From assembly GCF_951801035.1 (NCBI RefSeq), contig NZ_CATOKT010000006.1: a stretch of DNA of 64,000 bases, one strand, 5' to 3'. Source of the stretch: Adlercreutzia sp910585575. GTDB lineage: Bacteria > Actinomycetota > Coriobacteriia > Coriobacteriales > Eggerthellaceae. The notes beneath the pieces are model-generated. The model had not been told where the DNA came from. It ran no database searches and saw only the letters and a program-made list of their open reading frames with translations. The number at the start of each line of letters is the position of its first letter. Within the stretch, counting starts at the first letter, position 1. Shown here in pieces: positions 8,097-17,451 of the stretch. The translations under genes were made by a program, and so were the position numbers.

Positions 8097-9161
8097 ATGA
8101 AACCATTCCGTCTCTTTCTCGCCGTCCTTGTCGCCAGCGCTCTTTGCGTGCCGGCGTCGATCCTGGCGCCTCTCGGTAATCCCGATCAGGCCCACGCCAC
8201 ATCCGCCAGCACCAAGAAGTCACGCACGGTTAAGCTCAAGGCGCGCACGCTTACCGTGGGCAAGACCCTCACCCTCAAGTTGCCCCGCAACGCGAAGAAG
8301 GCCCGCTGGGCCTCCAGCAACAAAAAGGTGGCCACGGTCAGCGCCGCAGGAAAGGTGAAGGCTAAGAAGGCCGGCCGCTGCACCCTGAAAGCCAAAGTGG
8401 GAGCAAAAACCTATACCTGTGCGCTCACAGTGAAAAAGGCACCGAAGAAAACCGCCACCATCGCCTCGGGAACCCTTCGCGCCACGGCCTTCTCTCTGGT
8501 GTCGAGCGCCGAGAACTCCACCACCGATTACCGTAGCACCTACGGCTACATCGAGGACATCGGCGACGGCCGCGGCTACACCTGCGGCATCATCGGCTTC
8601 ACCTCGGCCACGGGAGATCTGTTGGACGTGGTGGAAACCTATGTGTCCCTCAAGCCCAAAGGCAACGGCCTGAAGCGCTTCCTGCCCGCGCTGCGCGCCG
8701 TCAACGGCACCGCCTCCCATCGGGGGCTCGGCGCTCCGTTCGTGAGTGCCTGGAAGAAAGCGGCCAAGGACGCGAAAATGGTAGCGGCGCAGAACCGCAT
8801 CGTGAAGGAGCAGTACCTCGACCCGGCCCTCAAGGCGGCCCGCACCGACGGGCTCGGCCCCTTAGGCCAGTTCATCTACTACGATGCCCTGGTTATGCAT
8901 GGCCCGGGCTCTGACAGCGCCAGCTTCCACGGCATGCGCGCTCAGGCGCTGAAAAAGGCGAAGACGCCGGCGCGGGGCGGCAGCGAGGGCGCCTACCTGA
9001 AAGCCTTCCTGGCGGTGCGCAGCGCCGTTATGCTGCAGGAGGAGGCCCACAGCGACCTCTCCCGCATCAAGACCCAGCGCTCCTTCATCGACGACAAGAA
9101 CTTCTCTCTGACGCGCCCGCTCACCTGGACCATGTACGGCGATCGCTTCACCTTGAAATAG
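8097..9161 (+). CDS. Secreted GH46 chitosanase with N-terminal Ig-like (Big_2) domain
   Basis: A 354-aa exported endo-chitosanase that should cleave glucosamine-glucosamine bonds of chitosan. Residues 1-35 form a signal peptide. Residues about 43-115 are a Lys-rich bacterial Ig-like (Big_2) module (ARWASSNKKVATVSAAGKV). From about 125 the sequence follows family GH46 closely: SSAENST with the general acid E139, IEDIGDGRGYT with nucleophile-activating D157, then YYDAIVMHGPG-like and KARTPARGG-like segments. The E-to-D spacing of 18 residues equals that recalled for the Streptomyces N174 enzyme (E22/D40). It is monocistronic between a tRNA gene and a convergent lipid kinase gene. Acetylated substrates are possible. 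Confidence 0.88.
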   Translation: MKPFRLFLAVLVASALCVPASILAPLGNPDQAHATSASTKKSRTVKLKARTLTVGKTLTLKLPRNAKKARWASSNKKVATVSAAGKVKAKKAGRCTLKAKVGAKTYTCALTVKKAPKKTATIASGTLRATAFSLVSSAENSTTDYRSTYGYIEDIGDGRGYTCGIIGFTSATGDLLDVVETYVSLKPKGNGLKRFLPALRAVNGTASHRGLGAPFVSAWKKAAKDAKMVAAQNRIVKEQYLDPALKAARTDGLGPLGQFIYYDALVMHGPGSDSASFHGMRAQALKKAKTPARGGSEGAYLKAFLAVRSAVMLQEEAHSDLSRIKTQRSFIDDKNFSLTRPLTWTMYGDRFTLK

Positions 9162-9229
9162 CGAAGCGTCCCCGTTGCGTCCGCGGCACTTCCCGAAACG
9201 ACGCGGCACCCCCTACCGCCGCCTCCCGC

Positions 9230-10183
9230 CTACCTTCGCGGCTCGCCCAGCACCACGGTCAGGGCGTCGGGAATGCACTCGATAACGAAATGGGTGCCGG
9301 TAATCTTCTCACCGTCTATCTGGGCAGGCGGCTCCTTCTCGAAATCGAGCTCCACCTTCTTGGCCCGCGCGAAGTGCACATGGGAGCTGCCTACGTGCTT
9401 GCCGGCGCGGGCGCGCAGCAAAATGGCCAAGGCACGCATGGGAATGAGCTTCGGCGTGGCCCAGCACAGATCGAGCAGGCCGTCCTCGATGGAGGCCTCG
9501 GGCGTGATGCGGAAATGGCCGCCGTAGGTGGGGCCGATCTGCGAGGCCACGAGGTAAGCCTCGCCCTCGACGGTTTGCGGCTCCTCGCCCACCGCCGGAT
9601 CGGTGATGCGCAGGCTGAACCGATAGGTGTCCAGGTGGTTGAACAGCTGGTCCACGGCACTTTCCAGATACAGCATGGTGCCCGCCCGTCCCGAGCGCTT
9701 GCGGCGCTCCATGGTGTCCAGCGCGATGGCGGCGTCGAGGCCGAAGGAAAGCGTTTCCACGAAGTAGCGGCCGTTCACGCAGCCCACATCGGCCCGCACG
9801 GTGCGGAAGTGCAGAATTTGGCTGATGGCCGGCACCACCGAGTACGCCATGCCCAGCGTGGCCGCGTAGTCGTTGCCAGAGCCCACGGGAATGACGGCCA
9901 AGGCGGGACGCTCGTCAGCCGGACGCTCCATCAGGCCGCAAGCCACCTCGTTCACCAAGCCGTCGCCGCCGAGGGCGATGACGCAGCCCACTTCAGGGCC
10001 CAGCTGCTTCGCCAGCTCAGTGGCATGGCGCGGACGTGCGGTATAGAACACTTCGACGCGCTCCTCCCCCACGCGCGACCACAGAAGACGCGTGGCCTCG
10101 TCGGCCGCGGCGGCTCCTCGGCCACTTTTAGCCACGGGATTGGCAATGAGGGCAATTTTTCCGGTTTCAGGAGCGGGAACCAC
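9230..10183 (-). CDS. Diacylglycerol kinase family lipid kinase (YegS/DgkB type)
   Basis: A 317-aa cytoplasmic/peripheral lipid kinase that phosphorylates diacylglycerol or a related lipid. The catalytic domain shows ALIANPVAKSGRG, GGDGLVNEVA and PVGSGNDYA, and the C-terminal part has the family pattern ending in the IDGE motif. I chose GTG 10183 because GAGGAGG lies six bases upstream; the in-frame ATG at 10219 has no ribosome site and adds only twelve residues. The neighbouring glycosyltransferase genes also act on membrane lipids, which suggests recycling of diacylglycerol. Confidence 0.88.
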   Translation of the reverse strand: MVPAPETGKIALIANPVAKSGRGAAAADEATRLLWSRVGEERVEVFYTARPRHATELAKQLGPEVGCVIALGGDGLVNEVACGLMERPADERPALAVIPVGSGNDYAATLGMAYSVVPAISQILHFRTVRADVGCVNGRYFVETLSFGLDAAIALDTMERRKRSGRAGTMLYLESAVDQLFNHLDTYRFSLRITDPAVGEEPQTVEGEAYLVASQIGPTYGGHFRITPEASIEDGLLDLCWATPKLIPMRALAILLRARAGKHVGSSHVHFARAKKVELDFEKEPPAQIDGEKITGTHFVIECIPDALTVVLGEPRR

Positions 10184-10331
10184 GGCAGGCCTCCTCGTCG
10201 ATGCGAATGTTAGCCTCATTTTACCAGTCGTCTTTCTCGGCCTTTAGCATCCCGATGGCTTGGAGGGGTTCCGTTAAAAAGAGAGGCCCCCTGTTGAGCG
10301 CGGCGGGCAAGGAGTAAAGCGCAACCTGTTA

Positions 10332-10392
10332 CGGCGCTACTCCAGCACAGCCCCCGCTTTACCGGCGCTACTCCAGCACGGCCCCTGTTTCC
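10332..10392 (-). repeat. 31-bp tandem duplication at the 3' end of the GtrA gene
   Basis: CGGCGCTACTCCAGCAC occurs at 10332-10348 and again at 10363-10379, followed by similar GCCCC-rich sequence. The functional stop codon is in the 10363 copy; the downstream copy repeats the last codons and stop. Confidence 0.75.
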
Positions 10393-10772
10393 CCATCGAG
10401 GAAGATCTTGCGCGTGATGAAGTTATAGATGGTGACCAGAGCCGTGGCGCCGATCTTCACAATGAGATAGCTGATATCCCACAGCGACGTGCCGATCCAC
10501 ATGAGCAGGTCGTTCAGCCCCAGGCCAACCACTGAGAGCACCACGAAAATGATGAATTCGCGCCGGCGGGAGAGCCCCTCTTTATGGGTGAACACGTAGC
10601 GCATAGAGGCCACGTAATTGAAGACCACGGACACCGTAAAGGAAATCGTGGCGCTGACGAGATAGTTGATTCCCGCCAGTTCGGTCAGGGCCACCATCAG
10701 GCCGTAGTCGATGGCAAAAGCGATAAGGCCCACCACGCCGAATTTCATGAACTGCCGTACGAGCTTTTCCAT
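10368..10772 (-). CDS. GtrA family membrane protein
   Basis: A 134-aa integral membrane protein with four predicted helices (about 12-32, 40-60, 77-97, 104-122). The GtrA hallmark FMKFGVVGLIAFAIDYGLM is at the N-terminus and FNYVASMRYVF in the middle. GtrA proteins are proposed to help flip polyprenyl-phosphate-linked sugars for cell-surface glycans. ATG 10772 is preceded by GGAAGGGACC; an upstream in-frame ATG at 10835 adds an unlikely polar leader. The GT2 enzyme at 11056-12057, on the same strand across the tRNA-Glu gene, is a plausible partner that makes the lipid-linked sugar. Confidence 0.88.
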   Translation of the reverse strand: MEKLVRQFMKFGVVGLIAFAIDYGLMVALTELAGINYLVSATISFTVSVVFNYVASMRYVFTHKEGLSRRREFIIFVVLSVVGLGLNDLLMWIGTSLWDISYLIVKIGATALVTIYNFITRKIFLDGETGAVLE

Positions 10773-10829
10773 GGTCCCTTCCGTTTCTCCGAATGCCGCG
10801 GCATCCGTCGAGTTTTCCCAAGTTTGTTC

Positions 10830-10858
10830 TTGCAAAGCCGCGCCTGCTCTGCCATACT
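10830..10858 (+). promoter_or_regulatory. Promoter of tRNA-Glu
   Basis: TTGCAA (10830-10835), 17 bases, CATACT (10853-10858), about 20 bases before the mature tRNA start. Confidence 0.55.
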
Positions 10859-10877
10859 AAGCAAGCTGTTTTGAACC

Positions 10878-10952
10878 GTCCCCATAGTCTAACGGTTAGG
10901 ACGCGGCCCTTTCAAGGCTGAAATACGGGTTCGATTCCCGTTGGGGGCACCA
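10878..10952 (+). tRNA. tRNA-Glu (TTC)
   Basis: The acceptor GTCCCCA pairs with TGGGGGC (one T-G pair). The anticodon arm CGGCC-CTTTCAA-GGCTG gives anticodon TTC. The T arm is CGGGTTCGATTCCCG. Discriminator A and CCA are encoded. Confidence 0.96.
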
Positions 10953-11055
10953 TGATTGACCTGGGAGAACTTCGGTTCTCCCTTTCTTTTTGCCCGGCGG
11001 CCGCGGGCCAACGGGTGTCATTTTTGGGGCCGCCTTAGGCTGCGGCGCAATCGCC

Positions 11056-12057
11056 CTAGCCGCGCTTCTGGGCCTCCATCACCCGATACACGCTCATCTC
11101 CCACTGGCGGCGGTGGCTCTTGGCCACCGTGTCCAGGATGAGCCCGGCCGTCAGCGACAGGGCCGCCACGATCATGAGCGCCACGGCCAGCACGGCGGAG
11201 GGCAGCTTGGAGACGAAGCCCGTGGCCCAGTACTCCCCGATGACCGGCACGCCGGCCGCCAGGCCGAGCAGGGCCAGCACGAGCGCCAGCCACCCGAAGA
11301 AGGCCATGGGCCGGTAGTCGCGGAAGAGGCTCGCGATGGCGGCCAGCACGAGCATGCCGTCGGAGAAGGTGGAGAGCTTCGACTCGCTTCCCGCGGGCCG
11401 GTCGCGGTAGTCCACGGGCACGTCGGCCACGCGCCAGCGCCGGTCCACGGCCCAGATGGATATCTCGGTCTCGATCTGGAAGCCCTCGCTCATGACGGGC
11501 ATGGTCTTCACGAAGGCCCGCGAGAAGGCGCGGTAGCCGGTCATGACGTCGTCGAAGGAGTAGCCGTAGATGACGCGGATGAGGCGGCGCACGAGGTTGT
11601 TGCCGAAGCCGTGGAAGGGCCGGTCGTTCTCCTCGCCGTAGCTGCCGTTGGACAGGCGGTCGCCCACGGTCATGTCGGCCTCGTCGGCGGCCAGCGGGGC
11701 CAGAAGGGCCGCGGCGGCCTCGGCCGGGTAGGTGTCGTCGCCGTCCACCATGAGGTAGAAGTCGGCGTCGATGTCGCGGAACATGGAGCGCACCACGTTG
11801 CCCTTGCCCTGGCGGCTCTCGCGGCGCACCACGGCGCCGTGCTCGGCGGCGATGCGGGCCGTGTCGTCGTCGGAGTTGTTGTCGTAGACGTAGACCGTGG
11901 CCCTCGGCAGCGCGGCCCTGAAGTCGTCCACCACCTTCCCGATGGTGACGGCCTCGTTGTAGCAGGGCACGAGCACGGCCACGCCGGCGCCCTCGCAGGC
12001 GGCCTCCACGGCGGCGGCCCGGGCCTCGGGGTTGGACAGGGTGGGTAACTCAGTCAC
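11056..12057 (-). CDS. Family 2 glycosyltransferase, polyprenyl-phosphate sugar synthase type
   Basis: A 333-aa GT-A enzyme resembling dolichyl-phosphate mannose/glucose synthases, expected to transfer a sugar from a nucleotide donor to polyprenyl phosphate at the inner membrane face. Seen are VPCYNEAVTIG, the metal-binding DGDDTYP and the VMTGYRAFSR acceptor region, followed by two C-terminal membrane helices (about 255-275, 288-310). The start is GTG 12057, six bases after GAGGAG. It is divergent from the next gene. Confidence 0.87.
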   Translation of the reverse strand: MTELPTLSNPEARAAAVEAACEGAGVAVLVPCYNEAVTIGKVVDDFRAALPRATVYVYDNNSDDDTARIAAEHGAVVRRESRQGKGNVVRSMFRDIDADFYLMVDGDDTYPAEAAAALLAPLAADEADMTVGDRLSNGSYGEENDRPFHGFGNNLVRRLIRVIYGYSFDDVMTGYRAFSRAFVKTMPVMSEGFQIETEISIWAVDRRWRVADVPVDYRDRPAGSESKLSTFSDGMLVLAAIASLFRDYRPMAFFGWLALVLALLGLAAGVPVIGEYWATGFVSKLPSAVLAVALMIVAALSLTAGLILDTVAKSHRRQWEMSVYRVMEAQKRG

Positions 12058-12171
12058 GAAAAACTCCTCGACAATCGTTGACGGGTTGTATCATCCTAAC
12101 CGAAATTGACCTGCGGCACCACTGGTTTGAAGGAAAATGACGACCCATCCGTTACCATTGGCGAAATACGG

Positions 12172-12184
12172 TATGATAGACCCA
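12172..12184 (+). promoter_or_regulatory. -10 box directly before the start codon (leaderless candidate)
   Basis: TATGAT at 12172-12177 lies seven bases before ATG 12184, so the first transcribed base could be the A of the start codon. No ribosome-binding sequence precedes this ATG. No convincing -35 box was found. Confidence 0.45.
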
Positions 12185-13578
12185 TGGAATCACAGAACAC
12201 ACAGGCCGAAGCGCTCTCGCCCTCGGCCGAACTCTCCCCTGCCCCGCATGCAGACGACGCGCTCGTCACCCGGGGCACCGCAGCCGCCCCTCTCGCGAAA
12301 TCGGAGCAGGATGCCCCCGATAGCGACGTCGTCCTCATCGTACACGCATCCGTAGGCTCGGGCCACCGCAGCGCGGCCTACGCTATCGCCGAGGCCTTCG
12401 AAGAGCTGAGCGTCGAGGCGGCCCTGCACCCCGACACTCCCGAAAAGCAGCTCGAAGCACGCACCCGCACCGAGGTGCTCGATATCCTCGACTTCGGACG
12501 CATCGTGTTCGACGGCGACAAAACTGCCTCGATGTTCACAGGATGGACGCGGCCGTTCTACGATCTCACCTGGCGCTACACCCTTACCGGACGCCTTTTG
12601 TGGGGCGGTGGCACCATCTGGGCGCGCATCATGTACCCGAAGTTCGTCGACTATGTGCGCGAAGTGAAGCCGAAGGCCATCGTGTGCACCCACATCACGG
12701 CGGCCAACGTGGCCGTCAGCGCCCGCATGCTCACCGGCCTGGGCTTCCCCATTGTCTGCGTACCCACCGACTACGAGGCCGAGGGCCTGTGGCCGCACCT
12801 GCACACCGATCTGTTCTGCGTTGCCAACGAGCACATGGCCGAGACCCTGCGCCCGCGCAAAGTGCCCGAAGACCGCATCCTCATCACCGGCATCCCGGCG
12901 AGCCCCGCCTTTAGCCGCCGCTACGATCGCACGGCGCCGCGCAAGCGCCTGGGCGTCCCCGACGACAAGCAGCTGGTGCTGGCCTTGGCCGGCGCGAAAC
13001 TGCCCCAGCCCTATGTGCACTTCCGCGACAACCTCGATCAAATCCTGCCCTTCATGCACACTATGAGCACGCTGCACCTCGTTATCGTGGCCGGCGCCGA
13101 TGAAGATTACGCCGCTTCCGTGCGTCGCCGCGTAGCCGAGCTGGGGCTGACCAACGTCACCGTGCTCGACTACGTGGACAACATGGCCGAGCTCATGGAA
13201 GCAAGCGATCTGGTCATCTGCAAGTCGGGCGGTCTCACGGTTACGGAATGCCTGTGCGCGAAGGCTCCCATGATCTTGCTCGGCCGCGCCTACGGGCAGG
13301 AAAAGGCCAACGTGCGCATGCTGACCGGCGCCGGGGCCGCCATGGCCGCTGCCACGCCCCGCGAGCTGCTGGACACCCTGCGCCACATCGACGATCACAC
13401 GGCCTCGGCCGATGCCATGCTCATCAACGCGTCGCTTCTGCGACGCCCCCATGCCGCCCAGGATATTGCGCAGGCCACCTTCGACCTGATCATGAAGGAG
13501 CCGCCCCGCGATCCGAAGCTGCGCGCCAAACACTTCCTGCACTTCTACTGGGGCCACAAGCCCGCCCACACCCGCTAG
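12184..13578 (+). CDS. Diacylglycerol glycosyltransferase, MGDG synthase/UgtP-like (GT28)
   Basis: A 464-aa GT-B enzyme. After a variable, Ser/Ala-rich N-terminus of about 45 residues it has the MGDG-synthase opening VLIVHASVGSGHRSAA, the DYEAEGLWPH region and the C-terminal donor-binding segment VICKSGGLTVTECL with GQEKANVRML. Such enzymes add glucose or galactose to diacylglycerol to make membrane glycolipids or lipoteichoic-acid anchors. Start choice: ATG 12184 sits just after a -10 box; a TTG at 12106 in frame adds 26 residues without homology. The lipid kinase at 9230-10183 would compete for the same diacylglycerol pool. Confidence 0.85.
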   Translation: MESQNTQAEALSPSAELSPAPHADDALVTRGTAAAPLAKSEQDAPDSDVVLIVHASVGSGHRSAAYAIAEAFEELSVEAALHPDTPEKQLEARTRTEVLDILDFGRIVFDGDKTASMFTGWTRPFYDLTWRYTLTGRLLWGGGTIWARIMYPKFVDYVREVKPKAIVCTHITAANVAVSARMLTGLGFPIVCVPTDYEAEGLWPHLHTDLFCVANEHMAETLRPRKVPEDRILITGIPASPAFSRRYDRTAPRKRLGVPDDKQLVLALAGAKLPQPYVHFRDNLDQILPFMHTMSTLHLVIVAGADEDYAASVRRRVAELGLTNVTVLDYVDNMAELMEASDLVICKSGGLTVTECLCAKAPMILLGRAYGQEKANVRMLTGAGAAMAAATPRELLDTLRHIDDHTASADAMLINASLLRRPHAAQDIAQATFDLIMKEPPRDPKLRAKHFLHFYWGHKPAHTR

Positions 13579-13650
13579 CGTTGCCGCCGATCCGCATCAC
13601 TGCTTTCGGCAGCAAGTGAGCGCCGCTACGGGCAAAAAGGAGGTGGATTG

Positions 13651-13692
13651 ATGCATCGTGCGCCTATTTCTGCGGCAAACGTGGCATCATGA
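13651..13692 (+). CDS. Mini-ORF 1 (13 aa) of the helicase leader
   Basis: ATG 13651 follows a near-perfect ribosome site, AAAAAGGAGGTGGATTG, and encodes MHRAPISAANVAS. Its TGA (13690-13692) overlaps the ATG of mini-ORF 2 in an ATGA arrangement. It has no homology I recognise. A regulatory leader peptide is the likeliest role; the ribosome site could alternatively belong to a structured leader without translation. Confidence 0.45.
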   Translation: MHRAPISAANVAS

Positions 13693-13792
13693 AACAAGAA
13701 ACTGCATCAAACCTCGGATTTATCGCTGACGGCTGCATCATATCTGTCTGTTTTGGCCGTCGCGTTCTTTATGAACAACTGAAAGGAATTCA

Positions 13793-13796
<4 letters not shown>
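13689..13796 (+). CDS. Mini-ORF 2 (35 aa), translationally linked to the helicase
   Basis: This ORF starts at ATG 13689 inside the stop of mini-ORF 1 and ends at TGA 13794-13796, which overlaps the helicase ATG (13793-13795), again as ATGA. It has no ribosome site of its own, so it would rely on re-initiation. It encodes the helicase ribosome site GAAAGGAATT in its last codons. It has two Cys residues in GCIISVCFG and no recognised family. Confidence 0.42.
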
Positions 13797-15280
<1,484 letters not shown>

Positions 15281-15352
15281 ACAGAGTGCCTGCCAACAAG
15301 CTCATCGCCGGCCGCAGCCTCTGCGGCCGAAAGGAGAATTGCACCGATTCCA

Positions 15353-15414
15353 CGGTCAGCGGCAACCCCTCTCGACCAGCCACTCCATTCCTTTCCCATA
15401 TATTCCGCTGACCG
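15353..15414. repeat. 10-bp perfect inverted repeat
   Basis: CGGTCAGCGG (15353-15362) and CCGCTGACCG (15405-15414) are exact reverse complements separated by 42 bases, between the helicase stop and the NifX-like gene. It may be an RNA stem or a paired protein-binding site. Confidence 0.5.
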
Positions 15415-15479
15415 CTCTCCACATTTCCCCGCCACAAGTTCGGGTATCGTTGGCTTGGTTTTAAAGGGAAGGGAACTAA

Positions 15480-15887
15480 ATGAAGATCGCGGTAGCCTGC
15501 GATGGTCTCGAGGTAGCCCCTCAGGCAAGTCGCTGTTCAAGTTTTACGTGCTACACGGTAACCAACGGAATTATCTCCGGGTGCTCCAATGTTCCCAACA
15601 TGGGCATTACGCTGAAGGAATGTGTGAGCACGCTGAATCAAATGAACATCAATGTGCTCATCGCCGGCATGCTCAATGCCGACCTGGGACGCGAGCTTGA
15701 GACAGCGGGCATCGAGTACGTGCTCTCTTCGGCCAGCGCCCCTTCCGAAGCCGCCCAAAGCTATCTGCATCGCACCCTTCTGGGCGAGGAAACCCTCGCA
15801 GAGGCCTATCGGGACGACGGCCCCCTTGACGAGCTGGACGACCTGTTTGCCCGTATCGAGCGCAAGCTCGTCGTCAATCACGGGTAA
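15480..15887 (+). CDS. NifX/NifB-associated (dinitrogenase Fe-Mo cofactor biosynthesis) family protein
   Basis: A 135-aa protein of the small RNase-H-like fold family that includes NifX, NifY and the NifB C-terminus. Typical are the opening MKIAVACDGLEVAPQ, the Cys-containing YTVTNG--GCSNVPN strand and NVLIAGMLNADLGRELETAGI. No nif genes are in the window, so a role in general Fe-S or metal-cluster handling is more likely than nitrogen fixation. The ribosome site AAAGGGAAGGGAAC precedes ATG 15480. It ends against a repeat cluster and faces rplT. Confidence 0.8.
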   Translation: MKIAVACDGLEVAPQASRCSSFTCYTVTNGIISGCSNVPNMGITLKECVSTLNQMNINVLIAGMLNADLGRELETAGIEYVLSSASAPSEAAQSYLHRTLLGEETLAEAYRDDGPLDELDDLFARIERKLVVNHG

Positions 15888-16187
15888 CGCGCCGCTTGGC
15901 GCCGTCGCTCGTCGCCGCCGCACGGCGCGCAGCACGTCGCGCCACCGCCCGCTTCACCGCTCGCACGTCAGCTCGCATTTCAACTCGACTTCTCGAGCAA
16001 TTCCTCCTTCGCACCCTTGGTTTGGCTTGAAAACTGCGAATTTAGAACGCTGCGCTTCCTTTTGCGTTCCAAAACCGACGAACTGAAGCCATTTCGGGGA
16101 AACTAAGCGTCATTTGGCCACTTCCTGTTCCAAAACCGCAGTTTTCAAGCCAAATGAGCGCCCCTGGGTGAGTTTTCCCAACACAAC
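15888..16187. other. Intergenic stretch between convergent genes, no gene seen
   Basis: This roughly 300-base gap between the NifX-like gene and the rplT terminator carries Arg/Ala-codon-like GC-rich sequence to 15960 and then a cluster of three imperfect repeat units (16022-16154). No ORF with a ribosome site was found. Confidence 0.6.
16022..16154. repeat. Cluster of three 28-bp type-B repeat units
   Basis: Units at 16022-16049 (forward), 16065-16092 (reverse) and 16127-16154 (reverse). The consensus, forward, is TTGGCTTGAAAA, three variable bases, CGRTTTTGGAACG. The first and third units form an 18-bp perfect inverted repeat, TTTGGCTTGAAAACTGCG. The same unit recurs at 53922-54115. Confidence 0.75.
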
Positions 16188-16220
16188 AAGAGAGGCCCGA
16201 TCGATGATCGGGCCTCTCTT
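16188..16220 (-). terminator. Terminator of infC-rpmI-rplT
   Basis: Perfect hairpin with 15-bp arms (AAGAGAGGCCCGATC) and a 3-base loop, 25 bases after the rplT stop on the minus strand. It is symmetrical and may also stop transcripts from the plus-strand NifX-like gene. Confidence 0.88.
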
Positions 16221-16244
16221 CGTAAGCGGGTAAGACGCTGAAAG

Positions 16245-16598
16245 CTACAGGGCCTTCTTGGCAACCTCCACCAGAGCGGCGAACGCCGGGGCGTCGTTGA
16301 CGGCCATGTCGGCGAGCACCTTGCGGTCGAGCACCACGCCGGCCTTCTTCAGGCCGTTCATGAACACCGAGTAGGACAGACCGTTGATACGGGCCGCAGC
16401 GTTGATGCGGGTGATCCACAGACGACGGATCTCGCGCTTCTTGTTGCGACGATCGCGGTACATGTACTGAAGCGAATGCTGCACCTGCTCCTTCGCAGCA
16501 CGGTAGGAACGGGATTTCGCGCCATAGTAGCCCTTCGCACGATTGAGGACGGTACGACGCTTCTTGCGGGCATGAACGGAACGCTTTACACGAGGCAT
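16245..16598 (-). CDS. rplT: 50S ribosomal protein L20
   Basis: A 117-aa, Arg/Lys-rich L20 with the family pattern MPRVKRSVHARKKRR, GYYGAKSRSYRAA and LWITRINAAAR. L20 binds 23S rRNA early in 50S assembly and in many bacteria represses its own operon through the leader mRNA. It is the last gene of infC-rpmI-rplT, 27 bases after rpmI. Confidence 0.98.
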   Translation of the reverse strand: MPRVKRSVHARKKRRTVLNRAKGYYGAKSRSYRAAKEQVQHSLQYMYRDRRNKKREIRRLWITRINAAARINGLSYSVFMNGLKKAGVVLDRKVLADMAVNDAPAFAALVEVAKKAL

Positions 16599-16625
16599 AT
16601 CTTAATCACTCCTTGGAAACAAATA

Positions 16626-16823
16626 CTAGCGAAGGCCGAGCTGACGCTTGACGACCTTGGTGTCGGCGGGGGCAACCTCGGTCTCGTGACGGAAGTTGCG
16701 CTTACGCTTCTGGCTCTTCTTGGTCATGATGTGGCTCTTGTAGGCCTTGGCGCGCATAAGCTTGCCGGAACCGGTCACACGGACGCGCTTGGCGGTACCG
16801 CGATGGGTCTTCATCTTGGGCAT
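16626..16823 (-). CDS. rpmI: 50S ribosomal protein L35
   Basis: A 65-aa L35 with MPKMKTHRGTAKRVRVTGSGK and HIMTKKSQKRKRN. Its ATG overlaps the infC stop by one base (TAATG), so its translation is probably coupled to infC. Confidence 0.97.
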   Translation of the reverse strand: MPKMKTHRGTAKRVRVTGSGKLMRAKAYKSHIMTKKSQKRKRNFRHETEVAPADTKVVKRQLGLR

Positions 16824-17386
16824 TAGTTGTCCTTTCCTTCGTCGTTCTTGGTTTCCTTCTTCTTCTTAGCCGATGCAGGCAGAGGAGCGATGAGCATGTG
16901 CATGTTGCGGCCCTCCATCTTGGGCTGGTTCTCGATGACCGCCACATCCTTCAAGTCGTCGGCAAGACGCTCGAGGATGGAAAGACCCTGCTCGGGATGG
17001 GCCATCTCGCGACCGCGGAACATGATGGTGATCTTCACCTTGTTGCCGGCCTCGAGGAAGCGAAGAACATGCTTCTTCTTGGTGGTGTAGTCCCCGATAT
17101 CAATTTTCGGGCGGAACTTCATTTCCTTGACTTCGATCTTGTTCTGGTTCTTGCGCGCCTGCTTCGCCTTGATGGCCTGATCGTACTTGAACTTACCGTA
17201 GTCCATAATGCGGCAGACCGGCGGATCGGCGTTGGGGGCAATCTCGACCAGATCGAGGTTCATGTCGTCGGCGATGCGCTGGGCCTGGGCCGTGGGATAC
17301 ACGCCCATCTGGTTCCCGTCGAAATCGATCAGACGGCACTCACGCGTAGTGATCGCGTCGTTGAGCCGGGGCTCTTGAGCAGCTAT
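16823..17386 (-). CDS. infC: Translation initiation factor IF-3 (AUA start codon)
   Basis: A 187-aa IF-3, which binds the 30S subunit and rejects non-canonical start codons. N-domain signature EPRLNDAITTRECRLID, linker RKNQNKIEVKEMKFRP and C-domain ITIMFRGREMAHPEQG are present. I place the start at ATA 17386: AAGGAGGTGA ends five bases before it, while the GTG inside that ribosome site is too close and the ATG at 17458 lies in the attenuator. A rare start codon is a known self-regulation device of infC (AUU in E. coli). Confidence 0.93.
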   Translation of the reverse strand: MAAQEPRLNDAITTRECRLIDFDGNQMGVYPTAQAQRIADDMNLDLVEIAPNADPPVCRIMDYGKFKYDQAIKAKQARKNQNKIEVKEMKFRPKIDIGDYTTKKKHVLRFLEAGNKVKITIMFRGREMAHPEQGLSILERLADDLKDVAVIENQPKMEGRNMHMLIAPLPASAKKKKETKNDEGKDN

Positions 17387-17417
17387 CGTGCTCACCTCCT
17401 TCTGTGTTTGCACACAT

Positions 17418-17451
17418 AAAAACCCGCCGGGCCCAGGGCACGCGGCGGGTT
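17418..17451 (-). terminator. Attenuator in the infC leader
   Basis: On the minus strand, AACCCGCCG pairs with CGGCGGGTT across a 13-base loop, followed by TTTTT. It lies between the promoter and the infC ribosome site, so it can stop transcription before the operon. The element is bounded by direct repeats GTTTGCACACA at 17406-17416 and 17449-17459. Confidence 0.75.

Noticed and set aside
15310..15328. Terminator hairpin GGCCGCAG/CTGCGGCC after the helicase
   Set aside because: It is followed by GAAAGGAGAATT rather than T residues, so intrinsic termination is not supported.
16022..16154. Possible CRISPR array
   Set aside because: The units are imperfect, in both orientations and irregularly spaced, with no cas genes in the window.
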